DNA of 64,000 nt from Aquimarina pacifica (GCF_000520955.1 NZ_JACC01000009.1:1-64000), one strand, 5' to 3'. Positions 35,239 to 44,871 are shown, numbered from the stretch's first letter. Translations and numbers: made by a program. The notes: a model not told the origin generated them from the sequence alone.

Positions 35239-36297
35239 TTATTTGCAATCCTCGTTTTGATTACATTGTATAAATTCGATTATCATATTATTAATAAGAT
35301 GTGGTTTTTCTAACATCAACCAATGTCCAGCATTTTGTATTTTTTCGAAAGTAAACGTATTGTCGACAACGTCTCTTGATTGAACCATTTGTGCTTTTCG
35401 TAAAAATGCGTCTTGCTGTCCCCATATCCCTAATACAGGAATGTTTACGTTTGGAGAAGGCCCTGGCTCATCTATTAGTGGTCCATCGCATGGAGTAAGA
35501 AGGTATTGAAGATTTCCTCGGTACCAGTTAAATGCTGTAGTAAGCGCCGTTGCTTCTGATAGTTGGTTAATAGTGTTTTCGAGATCAGGATGACTTTTTG
35601 CAAAATCTCTAAAAAATGCCCAATCATTGTCTGTAAATGTTTTTTCAGCTAGTTCTTCTTGAAGAGCGAGGTAGAAGTACCATGATTTTTGCCGCTGACG
35701 TATGGTGTCATATCCAGGATTTCCTGGTGCTCCATTTGATAATACGGTTAATGATTTAAAACGGCCAGGAACAAATCGTGCCAATGACCATGCCAATGCG
35801 GCTCCCCAATCATGTCCTACTAAGTCTACAGGTTCTGATATCTCAAGTGCGGCTAATATGCCTAAAACATCTCCTATTAGTGCTCCCAGTGCATATCGCT
35901 CTTTTTCTAACGATCTGGGAGAACCTCCATATCCTCGCATGTCTGGTGCAATTACGCGATATCCTGCATTGACCAACGCAGGAACTTGATAGCGCCAAAC
36001 TTCCTTAGAATCAGGAAAACCATGTATTAGTAAGACCACTGGTCCGGTACCATAATCAATAACCGAAAAATTTTCTCCATTTACATTTACTATTTTTTCT
36101 TTTGAAGAAGTATCAAAATCTAGTTTCTGTAATGGGTAAGGTTCATAGTCAACTGTCGATGAGAAATCTTCTTCATTATTTATTACATCTTTTGATAGTT
36201 GACTATTTTGTTCTGGTTCAGAGAACTCATCTTTAGAGCAAGATGAGAACATTAGAATGCTCAAGAGCATTGATAAATAAGAGATTTTTGACATCAT
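35239..36297 (-). CDS. Alpha/beta-hydrolase lipoprotein, epoxide hydrolase-like
   Basis: A signal peptide ends in the lipobox FSSC; the next residues SKDEF match the Bacteroidetes lipoprotein surface-export signal, so the enzyme is probably displayed outside. The alpha/beta-hydrolase fold carries the oxyanion HGFPDS, nucleophile Asp in VGHDWGAAL (about residue 168), acid Asp in WGQQDAF and catalytic His in AGHWLML. An Asp nucleophile means epoxide hydrolase or haloalkane dehalogenase chemistry, not esterase. It has two cysteines at its end (CNQNEDCK). 352 aa. Confidence 0.88.
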   Translation of the reverse strand: MMSKISYLSMLLSILMFSSCSKDEFSEPEQNSQLSKDVINNEEDFSSTVDYEPYPLQKLDFDTSSKEKIVNVNGENFSVIDYGTGPVVLLIHGFPDSKEVWRYQVPALVNAGYRVIAPDMRGYGGSPRSLEKERYALGALIGDVLGILAALEISEPVDLVGHDWGAALAWSLARFVPGRFKSLTVLSNGAPGNPGYDTIRQRQKSWYFYLALQEELAEKTFTDNDWAFFRDFAKSHPDLENTINQLSEATALTTAFNWYRGNLQYLLTPCDGPLIDEPGPSPNVNIPVLGIWGQQDAFLRKAQMVQSRDVVDNTFTFEKIQNAGHWLMLEKPHLINNMIIEFIQCNQNEDCK

Positions 36298-36537
36298 AAT
36301 TTCAAATACTTTAAGTTGATAATTTTTGTATAAATTTTGATGTAAAATTCTACTATTCTTATGGTGAAAAGAACACTGTTAATTGGGTTTTTTTTTAACC
36401 CAAAACAGGGTTGAAAACGGAAGATTTTTTAATTACATATAAAAAACTACAACCTGATTAGATGTGGTGTTTGGATTTACAAAGACTTTTGTCTTTTTAC
36501 TGAGAATGTTTAAAAAGATAAGAGCCCGTTTTCTTCT

Positions 36538-36651
36538 TTAATATTCATAGTCATCACCTTTTGCTGCATCATCGGTATTTTGCTCCGTAAAAGCTCCTCC
36601 ATAAATTGTATGCATATTCATGATTGCGAATTCAAAATCTTCTAGTTTTAT
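36538..36651 (-). CDS. Short peptide resembling a double-glycine natural-product precursor
   Basis: This 37-codon frame has a leader-like part KLEDFEFAIMNMHTIYGG ending in a Gly-Gly, then a small acidic core AFTEQNTDDAAKGDDYEY and a TAA stop. This layout (amphipathic leader, GG, short core rich in Thr, Asp and Glu) resembles GG-leader precursors of ribosomal peptides in Bacteroidetes. No modification enzyme or transporter is near. The codon at the expected start is ATA (36651-36649), not ATG; an in-frame ATG exists at 36621 inside the leader. It may be a relic with a lost start, use a rare start, or be coincidence. Confidence 0.4.
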   Translation of the reverse strand: MKLEDFEFAIMNMHTIYGGAFTEQNTDDAAKGDDYEY

Positions 36652-36826
36652 GTTTTACCAATATGCTGTAAGATGTAGAAAACATAACAAAAAAAACAGG
36701 ATTAGTCTAAATAGTTTGATAAATTTATTCGAAATGTATCAATTAGAATCCGAAAAAACCATGGTCAATCTGGATTAGGCCTATCTACTGAGTAAAAAAT
36801 AGAATAACACTACAGAAAGAATATAA

Positions 36827-36988
36827 ACGTTGAGTCGATGCAGAACGCTTTATCTCAATACAAAGGAATATAATAAAGCAGAGGAGTTTCATAGTAAGGT
36901 TGTGAAATTAATACGCCGTCGTATTCGTGAAAAAATGAGTGTCCCGCAAAACGTAAAACCCGAGTACTATATCCAATTTTTGATATAA
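36827..36988 (+). pseudogene. Possible decayed TPR-like coding fragment
   Basis: One frame is open from a TAA to a TAA stop and reads LYLNTKEYNKAEEFHSKVV then a basic stretch RRRIREKM. The first part looks like a tetratricopeptide helix pair. There is no start codon of its own and no continuation, so if real it is a remnant. Weak evidence. Confidence 0.22.
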
Positions 36989-37182
36989 TTTGAAGCTTGA
37001 TTTTTTCCTCTTAAGTATCCATCATCTTGTTTTTAAAGAGGTTTGGTGCAATATGTTTTTAAGGTTTTACACTATTTACCTGTTCTCGATATCTCTACGT
37101 AGCCTTACGTATTTTGTCGTCAAAAATGGATTTGACACCCTTTTGACACCGTTAATTATATGTTAAAATCAATTATTTAGAA

Positions 37183-37190
37183 TAAATTTG
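37183..37190 (+). promoter_or_regulatory. -7 promoter box before the truncated secreted gene
   Basis: TAAATTTG matches TAnnTTTG 25 nt before the ATG at 37216. A -33 TTG is not evident. Confidence 0.45.
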
Positions 37191-37215
37191 CTGGCACATT
37201 CATAAATCCCAATAT

Positions 37216-37461
37216 ATGAGAAAAAAACTACTTTGCTTCTATTTGATGTTGTCAACAACTTTCTTTATTTCTAGTGCCCAAAATTTTATAAACGGTGATT
37301 TTGACAACAGTGATTATAAGGGTTGGACACCTTTGCAGCTAGATCCTCAAGCGACTGTGGTTCGTTTTGGTATTCTGGCAATAGATACAGTGTGCTATTG
37401 GCGTGTTATAGCCAAGGATGATAATCAGGCGAGTTGCTACAGGGCAAGTATTTACATTTAG
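37216..37461 (+). pseudogene. Truncated secreted-protein start
   Basis: A clear signal peptide (MRKKLLCFYLMLSTTFF, cleavage near ISSAQ) is followed by NFINGDFDNSDYKGWTP, the usual start of a secreted galactose-binding-like or repeat protein with a domain called 'N-terminal NGDFE'. The frame stops after 81 codons, far too early for such a protein, and no continuation is found downstream. It is probably a remnant; a small secreted protein is less likely. Confidence 0.45.
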
Positions 37462-37760
37462 AAAAGAAGAATAAACGAAATTTTTTAAACTATACTATAA
37501 GTTCGATATAAGATGAAATATTGCAAGGGCTTAAAAAGAAATAAATTTGCAATATAATCTTAGGATAAGAACGATATTTTGAAAGTTTTATAAGCTATAG
37601 TTTTTACAAACAGATTTATTAAAAAACTTCACACACTTCATACACACTTATACAATTAAATCATTGTCATTAAAGAATGATGATGGTATGATCATGCTTT
37701 TAAAATTGTAATAAGATAAATTTTGAATATAAAAAATATTAAACTCCAAAAGGATCAAGT
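37462..37760. other. Intergenic region before the giant HYR protein
   Basis: Just under 300 bp of AT-rich sequence. A run AAAGGATCAAGT precedes the ATG at 37761, an unusually strong Shine-Dalgarno-like stretch for this phylum. No box of the TAnnTTTG kind is clear. Confidence 0.4.
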
Positions 37761-40700
37761 ATGTTAAAAAACTACGTTCGACCCAAGACATATAGTATAC
37801 TATATTATTGTTTAATTTTTTTCATTTCTCAATCGAGTATTGCAGAAAATAAAACAAGCTTAACTAAGGATGCTTATCTAGAAAGGGAATCTTCTTTTGA
37901 TGATGGAGATGCAATTGTGCCAGTAACATCTGTACTATTTGATACTACAAATCCAACAGCGATCTGCCAAGATATTACGATTCAATTAGACGCCGCTAAT
38001 AGTGCAACCATTATCGCTTCTGATATTGATAATGGTTCTTTCGATACAGAGAGTAGTTTTACGTTATCAATAGATCTTGACACTTTTGATTGTTCGCATA
38101 TTGGAGATAATACCGTAACACTTACAGTTACAGATACAAGTAATAATAGTGCCACTTGCACCGCTACGGTTACGGTACAAGAGACAACAATACCTACGGC
38201 GATTTGTAAAGATATTACAGTAAGCTTAGGGGATTCTGGTACGGCTAGTATATCTCCATCAGATCTTGATGGGGGTAGTAGTGATAATTGTGGAGGGGTC
38301 ACTTTAACTGCTGATAAAACAGGGTTTACCTGTGATGATTTGGGAGCAGTAACAGTAACACTTACCGCTACAGATGGCAGTGGGAATACAAATTCTTGTG
38401 TCGCAACAGTCACCGTTATTGATACTGTTGCTCCAGTAATAGTTTGCCCGGATAATATTACCGTGAATCAAGATACAGGTATATGTGGGGCTGCAGTAAC
38501 TTTTACGACTCCAGTAGATGGAAGTTTGCGAATTAATACGGGAACACTTACGGCAGGTCCAACACTAACAACAAGTGGAGGAACTACCAACTGGACCAGC
38601 GTGGCATTTAATCCCAATCTAAATTTGTACTATTCTTTAAGAGCAGGAAATACAGGTATGCCATTTAGAACTTATGATGATCAGGGTAATACTTTGGTAA
38701 CTAATACAACAGGGTTGGATTTTAGAGGACTCTGGTGGAACCCCAATACCAATGAATTGCAGGGCAACGGTGCAGGAACTAGTGGATATAGAACCATCGC
38801 ATTGGATGGGAGTGGATATGCGACCAATGGTGGCAATACTTTTGTAACGGGACTGAATCAGCCTAACAATCAGTCTAACGGAACGTATGATTATCATGCT
38901 AATGAAATTATTTTTTATCATTCAGAGGTATTATATAGATATGATATGGAAGGAAATCAATTGGGAAGCACTACTATTGTTAATTTTCCGGAGGTTTCTA
39001 ATGGGGATATCACCACACGTTCTATCGGATATACCGGAGTTCCGGGTGCAGAAATTGTAATTTATAGTGAACTAAATGCAAGGGTCTATTTTATTGATAA
39101 AGCAACAGCTACATATAATGGTGACTTCTTAGATATGCCTGCGGGAGCTCCCACACCAAATAATTACGGTTTTACTTATGCTAATGGATATGTGTTTTTG
39201 CGAGAAGATTCTTCTGCCGATTCTTGGGTGTCTTATCAAATTGTCATTGATGACCGATTAGATAACTGTAATGGAACAACAATAACACAAACTGCTGGGT
39301 TGACCAGTGGATCTCTATTTCCTGTAGGAACATCTACAGTAGAGTTTACAGCAACTGATGCTGCTGGTAATACTTCTATATGTTCTTTTGATATTACAGT
39401 TAATGACATGACTTCACCTACACCAGTATGTCAAGATATTACAGTTCAATTAGATGCCTCAGGGAATGTTACAATTACTGATGCACAAATCGATAATGGA
39501 TCTGCAGATGCTTGTGGTCTTGATACTATGGTATTGGATATTAATACATTTGATTGTACTAATATAGGAACTAATACTGTTGAGCTTACAGTCACTGATG
39601 TAAATGGTAATAGTGATAATTGTACAGCCACAGTCACAGTAGAAGATAATATTGCACCTATAGTCGTTTGTCAGGATGTTACGGTTCAATTAGATGCTAC
39701 AGGAAATGTAACGATTGCAGCAACGGATATCGATAATGGTTCTAGTGATGCCTGTGGTATTAATACCATGGTATTGGATATCACTGATTTTGATTGTACA
39801 GATATCGGAGACAATACCGTAGAACTTACGGTTACTGATGTCAATGGAAATACCAATACATGTATGGCAACGGTTACCATAGAAAGTCCAATAGAAATTG
39901 ATATACAAGGTAACGGAATTTCTATTGCTAATGGAGATGCAACTCCTGATACTATTGATGATACAAAATTTGCCTCTGTTCTTTCTGGAGGAAGCACTAC
40001 CAATACATTTACTATAGACAATTCTACAGGTACCGTAGCACTAGATATTACCAATGTTGTGCTAAGCGGAGCACAGGCGGGATCATTTGCTTTGGGGGCT
40101 ACGCCGACGACTGTAGCCGCAGGAGCAAGTACTACTTTTGATATCACATTTACCCCGGCCTCTGCAGGAGATCATACAGCTACCGTTACCATTCTTAATA
40201 ATGATTGTGATGAAGCTACCTATACATTTGACATTACAGGATATTTAGGAGATAGAGGAGAGACCCTAAATTTAGATGGTATTGACGATTATGCGTTTAC
40301 AAACATTAATTCGAGTACCGATGATTTTACCCTAGAAGCTTGGTTCAAGGCCGATAGTGGAGCTAATGGATATCGTGCTATTATGGTATGGCAAACAACA
40401 GGGCCTAATAAAGAAACATCTATAGAAGTACGAGGTACAGGAGTAATTCGTTTGGGGCAATATGATTATACTGTGAATAGGTGGCAACAAGTATATAGTA
40501 CAACCAATGTAAAAGATGATCAATGGCATCACGTAGCTGCAGTAAAAATAGGGTCTGAATGGACATTGTATATTGATGGTGTGGCAGAAGGTACATTAAC
40601 CTTAGCTTCTAATAATTCTGCATATACCGGACTTACTGATTTCAGAATCGGAAATATACAATTTAACGATGGAACCCTAGGAGAACATTTTAGAGGAGAA

Positions 40701-43700
40701 ATCGATGAGGTTCGTATTTGGGATCATAGTCGTTCTTGTTATGAAATTAAAAATACCAAAGATTGCGAACTTTCTGGTACCGAAACAGGATTGGTAGCAT
40801 ACTATGACTTTAATCAGGGCGTTGCCGGGGGATATAATCCGTCAGAAACTGTTTTATTGGATCAAACTGCTAATAATTATGATGCTACTTTGAGCAATTT
40901 TGCACTAGATGCCAATTCATCAAATTGGATAGCACCAGGAAGTGGTATCAGTACGACAGCATGTATAGAAGTAGCTCCAAAAATTAGTGTATCAGGTAAT
41001 GCAACGGTAATTAGTGATGGTGATACAACACCAGATTCTACCGATGGCACTGCATTTGGCACCATCTCTACACAAGCTACCGCAACGCAAACTTTTACAA
41101 TTACCAATGATGGAGGTGGAGATTTAGAAATTGATGGAATTTCAGTTTCGGGAACATCATTCTCGTTAGGAGGATCCCTTACATTTCCAATTACACTGTC
41201 TGCAGGAATGACTCAGGATTTTGATGTTTCTTTCTTGTCTAATTCATGCACAGATACCGATTATAATGGATCAGTACAGGTCGATACAAATGATTGCGCA
41301 ATAGGGTCATTGACCTACGCGGTTTCTGCATCGGTTACTGATGATGTAAACCCTACAATGGTTTGCCAGGATATTACGGTTCAATTAGATACTACTGGGA
41401 ATGTAACCATTGCAGCAACAGATATCGATAATGGATCAAGTGATGCCTGTGGTATTGATACGATGGTCTTAGATATCACTGATTTCGATTGTACAATGGT
41501 GGGTAATCATACGGTTGAGCTTACCGTTACTGATATGAATGGTAATAGTAATACCTGTACAGCGACAGTGACTGTCCAGGATACTGTAGACCCTACTGCA
41601 GTTTGTCAGGATATTACGGTACAATTAGATGATGTTGGTGATGCTACTATATATGCATCTGATATTGACGGAGGAAGTTCTGATAATTGTGAAGTACTTG
41701 TTTCTTTTACTGGGACCCCTTTTATTTCTCAAACATCATTTAATAATGCCAATAATAGCCGTGGACACGGGCAATCTTTTACGGCTACAGTTACGGGAGT
41801 ACTCACCAAGGTTCGTGTTATGTTAGATAGAGATTATAGCGGTAGGAATATTTATTTTTACAATGGCGCTGGTAGTGGAGTTTCTAATGGCATTGGTACA
41901 CCCGATTATACAGAACCAAGTGTTCCTTTGGTAAATAGTAATGGAGGACAGGTATGGTCAGAAATTGTATTAACAGAACCTTTTTCAGTAGTTGCAGGAA
42001 ATACCTATGCTTTTGTAATTCATGGAAATACAGATATTTATTATGCATGGAGTAACGCATATACCGGAGGATCCTTTATATGGCGATATGATACAGCTTC
42101 GGGATGTTGTACTTGGGGCGATTTGGCCTTTGAGTTAGAGTTTGATGAAGCCATGGATTTTAGCTGTGCCGAGACTGGTGATAATACTATACCACTATTG
42201 GTAACGGATTTATCAGGAAACACGGATACTTGTAATGCTACGGTAACTGTAGAAGATTCTGTACTACCTGATGTAATTTGTCAGAATATCACGATACAAT
42301 TAGATGCTTCGGGTAATGCGAGTATAGTGGCATCAGATATTGATAATGGATCAAGTGATGCCTGTGGTATTGATACTATGGTGCTAGATGTAACTGCATT
42401 TGATTGTACGATGGTAGGAGCTAATACAGTTGAGCTTACTGTTACTGATGTCAATGGTAATAGTGATAGTTGTATAGCTATCGTAACCGTTGAAGATAAT
42501 ATTGTTCCAACGGTTGTTTGTCAGGATATCACGGTTCAGTTAGATGCTTCGGGTAATGCAAGTATTGTGGCATCAGATATTAATAATGGTTCGAGTGATG
42601 TCTGTGGTATTGATACGATGGTGCTAGATGTAACCGCATTTGATTGTACGATGGTAGGAGCTAATAAAGTTGAGCTTATTGTTACTGATGTCAATGGTAA
42701 TAGTGATAGTTGTAATGCTACGGTAACTGTCGAAGATAATATTGTTCCAACGGTTGTTTGTCAGGATATCACGGTTCAGTTAGATGCTTCGGGTAATGCA
42801 AGTATAGTGGCATCAGATATTGATAATGGATCAAGTGATGCCTGTGGTATTGATACGATGGTGCTAGATATAACTGCATTTGATTGTACGATGGTAGGAG
42901 CTAATACAGTTGAGCTTACTGTTACTGATGTCAATGGTAATAGTGATAGTTGTATAGCTATCGTAACCGTTGAAGATAATATTGTTCCAACGGTTGTTTG
43001 TCAGGATATCACGGTTCAGTTAGATGCTTCGGGTAATGCAAGTATATTGGCATCAGATATTGATAATGGATCAAGTGATGCCTGTGGTATTGATACGATG
43101 GTGCTAGATATAACTGCATTTGATTGTACGATGGTAGGAGCTAATACAGTTGAGCTTACTGTTACTGATATCTATGGTAATAGTGATAGTTGTAATGCTA
43201 CGGTAACTGTCGAAGATAATATTGTTCCAACGGTTGTTTGTCAGGATATCACGGTTCAATTAGATGCTTCGGGTAATGCAAGTATATTGGCATCAGATAT
43301 TGATAATGGATCAAGTGATGCCTGTGGTATTGATACTATGGTGCTAGATATAACTGCATTTGATTGTACGATGGTAGGAGCTAATACAGTTGAGCTTACT
43401 GTTACTGATGTCAATGGTAATAGTGATAGTTGTAATGCTACGGTAACTGTCGAAGATAATATTGTTCCAACGGTTGTTTGTCAGGATATCACGGTTCAAT
43501 TAGATGCTTCGGGTAATGCGAGTATAGTGGCATCAGATATTGATAATGGATCAAGTGATGCCTGTGGTATTGATACTATGGTGCTAGATATAACTGCATT
43601 TGATTGTACGATGGTAGGAGCTAATACAGTAGAGCTTACCGTAACCGATATTAACGGAAATAGCAATACATGTATGGCAACTATTACTGTAGAAGATTCT

Positions 43701-44408
43701 GTATTGCCAACAGTTGTTTGCCAGGATATCACAGTACAATTAGATGATACCGGTAATATAAGTATTACTGCATCAGATATTGATAATGGATCAAGCGATG
43801 CCTGTGGAGTGATACTTAGTTTGGATACTACGGACTTTACACTTACAGACGTAGGTACAAATGATGTAGTACTCACGGCAACAGACCCTCAAGGAAATAG
43901 AGTGCAATGTACTGCCATTGTAACTGTAGAAGATGTAACGCCACCGATTATTACTTTATTGGGAGACGATCCTCAAATAATTAGTTACGGAGATAGTTAT
44001 CAGGAATCAGGAGCAATAACCAATGAACCAGCAGAATTAGTGATTGGTGATTTAGAGTATGTAGAAGGTACGGGAGATTATATAGTTCGCTATAATGCTA
44101 CCGATGCTTCAGGAAATCAAGCGATAGAAGTAATACGAGAAGTACTGGTTGCAGCAAAGGAAGCGCCAGAATTTAATATACAGGTGTATCAAAGTGCTAC
44201 AAGGAATGAATTTTATATTACTGGTTTTGATGGGGAACTATTGTATGAAATATATGATATAAATGGTAGGAGAGTGAGAATACAAAATTCTGTGACTGCA
44301 GGAGAGGCAATTTCTGTGGCGAACTATTCTGTGGGGTATTATTTCTTAAAAATGTATCATTGGGGGTATGGATTAGACAGTAGTTTCGAAATGATATATG
44401 TGCGATGA
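37761..44408 (+). CDS. Giant T9SS-secreted protein with HYR-like repeats (type A sorting domain)
   Basis: A 2215-aa secreted surface protein. After a signal peptide (about 1-29, ending SSIA) come HYR-like units of about 80 aa, each with the frame VCQDITVQLDASGN ... SDACGIDTM ... NTVELTVTDVNGNS. Two choice-of-anchor-D-like domains (about 711-830 and 1073-1190) flank a LamG/concanavalin-like domain (about 833-1072; FTLEAWFKAD, LYIDGVAEGTL). One HYR unit holds a 250-aa insert near 255-500 and another a 150-aa insert near 1312-1460. A DUF5011 Ig-like domain (about 2060-2135) precedes the T9SS type A C-terminal domain (EIYDINGRRV). Six units (42.26-43.70 kb) are nearly identical at DNA level. Adhesin or carbohydrate binding is likely; no catalytic motif seen. 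Confidence 0.88.
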   Translation: MLKNYVRPKTYSILYYCLIFFISQSSIAENKTSLTKDAYLERESSFDDGDAIVPVTSVLFDTTNPTAICQDITIQLDAANSATIIASDIDNGSFDTESSFTLSIDLDTFDCSHIGDNTVTLTVTDTSNNSATCTATVTVQETTIPTAICKDITVSLGDSGTASISPSDLDGGSSDNCGGVTLTADKTGFTCDDLGAVTVTLTATDGSGNTNSCVATVTVIDTVAPVIVCPDNITVNQDTGICGAAVTFTTPVDGSLRINTGTLTAGPTLTTSGGTTNWTSVAFNPNLNLYYSLRAGNTGMPFRTYDDQGNTLVTNTTGLDFRGLWWNPNTNELQGNGAGTSGYRTIALDGSGYATNGGNTFVTGLNQPNNQSNGTYDYHANEIIFYHSEVLYRYDMEGNQLGSTTIVNFPEVSNGDITTRSIGYTGVPGAEIVIYSELNARVYFIDKATATYNGDFLDMPAGAPTPNNYGFTYANGYVFLREDSSADSWVSYQIVIDDRLDNCNGTTITQTAGLTSGSLFPVGTSTVEFTATDAAGNTSICSFDITVNDMTSPTPVCQDITVQLDASGNVTITDAQIDNGSADACGLDTMVLDINTFDCTNIGTNTVELTVTDVNGNSDNCTATVTVEDNIAPIVVCQDVTVQLDATGNVTIAATDIDNGSSDACGINTMVLDITDFDCTDIGDNTVELTVTDVNGNTNTCMATVTIESPIEIDIQGNGISIANGDATPDTIDDTKFASVLSGGSTTNTFTIDNSTGTVALDITNVVLSGAQAGSFALGATPTTVAAGASTTFDITFTPASAGDHTATVTILNNDCDEATYTFDITGYLGDRGETLNLDGIDDYAFTNINSSTDDFTLEAWFKADSGANGYRAIMVWQTTGPNKETSIEVRGTGVIRLGQYDYTVNRWQQVYSTTNVKDDQWHHVAAVKIGSEWTLYIDGVAEGTLTLASNNSAYTGLTDFRIGNIQFNDGTLGEHFRGEIDEVRIWDHSRSCYEIKNTKDCELSGTETGLVAYYDFNQGVAGGYNPSETVLLDQTANNYDATLSNFALDANSSNWIAPGSGISTTACIEVAPKISVSGNATVISDGDTTPDSTDGTAFGTISTQATATQTFTITNDGGGDLEIDGISVSGTSFSLGGSLTFPITLSAGMTQDFDVSFLSNSCTDTDYNGSVQVDTNDCAIGSLTYAVSASVTDDVNPTMVCQDITVQLDTTGNVTIAATDIDNGSSDACGIDTMVLDITDFDCTMVGNHTVELTVTDMNGNSNTCTATVTVQDTVDPTAVCQDITVQLDDVGDATIYASDIDGGSSDNCEVLVSFTGTPFISQTSFNNANNSRGHGQSFTATVTGVLTKVRVMLDRDYSGRNIYFYNGAGSGVSNGIGTPDYTEPSVPLVNSNGGQVWSEIVLTEPFSVVAGNTYAFVIHGNTDIYYAWSNAYTGGSFIWRYDTASGCCTWGDLAFELEFDEAMDFSCAETGDNTIPLLVTDLSGNTDTCNATVTVEDSVLPDVICQNITIQLDASGNASIVASDIDNGSSDACGIDTMVLDVTAFDCTMVGANTVELTVTDVNGNSDSCIAIVTVEDNIVPTVVCQDITVQLDASGNASIVASDINNGSSDVCGIDTMVLDVTAFDCTMVGANKVELIVTDVNGNSDSCNATVTVEDNIVPTVVCQDITVQLDASGNASIVASDIDNGSSDACGIDTMVLDITAFDCTMVGANTVELTVTDVNGNSDSCIAIVTVEDNIVPTVVCQDITVQLDASGNASILASDIDNGSSDACGIDTMVLDITAFDCTMVGANTVELTVTDIYGNSDSCNATVTVEDNIVPTVVCQDITVQLDASGNASILASDIDNGSSDACGIDTMVLDITAFDCTMVGANTVELTVTDVNGNSDSCNATVTVEDNIVPTVVCQDITVQLDASGNASIVASDIDNGSSDACGIDTMVLDITAFDCTMVGANTVELTVTDINGNSNTCMATITVEDSVLPTVVCQDITVQLDDTGNISITASDIDNGSSDACGVILSLDTTDFTLTDVGTNDVVLTATDPQGNRVQCTAIVTVEDVTPPIITLLGDDPQIISYGDSYQESGAITNEPAELVIGDLEYVEGTGDYIVRYNATDASGNQAIEVIREVLVAAKEAPEFNIQVYQSATRNEFYITGFDGELLYEIYDINGRRVRIQNSVTAGEAISVANYSVGYYFLKMYHWGYGLDSSFEMIYVR
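42262..43701 (+). repeat. Six tandem 240-bp units inside the HYR protein
   Basis: The DNA lines repeat every 240 bp (80 codons), starting around 42262. Units share long identical blocks such as GATATCACGGTTCA, TTAGATGCTTCGGGTAATGC and GATTGTACGATGGTAGGAG with only scattered changes. Copies 2-6 are more alike than the outer HYR units. This signals recent duplication or gene conversion. Confidence 0.9.
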
Positions 44409-44871
44409 TTTAAAAACTTTTAGAAGCAAGGATCAAACATATTATTATAGAGATAAATAGTACTGAAACGAAAAGTTCATAGTTGGGGTGGTATGCAGGG
44501 AGTACCCCTTATCAGTAAAGGGAGTACCCCCTTACGGATGAGGGGTCTATGCCATGCAGAGGTGTTTCGGGTTGATTATATATCGCATCGATATGATCTT
44601 GGATCACTTCAATGTGATTATAGGAACCTAATAATTGATATGATATCGCTTAGATCCGATACAAAGACCCAACAAACCGATTCGTTTTGGGGTCATGACC
44701 CTAAAGATGGTGGTTCGAACCACCTCAAGATCACTTCGAAGGATCTCAGGATCACTTTGAGTCAACTTGCAATGGTCTTAAACTATGATGCAATTACTTT
44801 GAAGGACTTCAATGATCCTTTTGTCAATACTGTTTCATTAAGTGCGTAACTTAAAATATGCACCCTCTTTA
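44409..44871. other. Non-coding patch with direct repeats and palindromes
   Basis: It contains 22-bp-period direct repeats (44497-44534) and perfect palindromes GGGTCATGACCC (44690-44701) and GGTGGTTCGAACCACC (44709-44724), plus three copies of GATCACTT(C/T). Its GC content is higher than flanking DNA. An ORF of 118 codons (44493-44849) crosses it but shows no protein-like pattern. No RNA gene could be confirmed. Confidence 0.5.
44497..44534 (+). repeat. Two 22-bp-period direct repeats
   Basis: AGGGAGTACCCCTTA at 44497 and AGGGAGTACCCCCTTA at 44519 are spaced 22 bp apart; a weaker third start (AGGGG) follows at 44541. A period of two DNA turns fits tandem binding of a regulator (LytTR-type sites have this period) on one face. 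Confidence 0.5.

Larger units (their letters stand above)
36298..37215. other. Gene-poor, partly decayed region
   Basis: About 920 bp. It contains the short precursor-like ORF (36538-36651, minus), a possible decayed reading frame on the plus strand (36827-36988), a TTTGACACC direct repeat near 37133 and 37142, and the promoter box at 37183. Nothing else can be supported. Confidence 0.55.

Noticed and set aside
37982-40532. Long reverse-strand open frames inside the giant HYR and SprB-like genes
   Set aside because: They are shadows caused by the biased codon pattern of the repeats; forward frames have signal peptides and known domains.
42262-43701. CRISPR-like regular spacing
   Set aside because: The repeats are 240 bp coding units in frame within one protein gene, with no spacers and no cas genes.
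44687-44725. A tRNA-like 3' half: anticodon-loop-like GTCATGA flanked by GGG/CCC, then GGTGGTTCGAACCACC
   Set aside because: The T-loop is one base short, the upper anticodon stem has a T-T mismatch, and no D-arm or acceptor stem can be drawn. I treat it as palindromes, not as a tRNA.
44493-44849. 118-codon open frame on the plus strand
   Set aside because: No recognisable protein pattern, built across short repeats and palindromes, and without a promoter.
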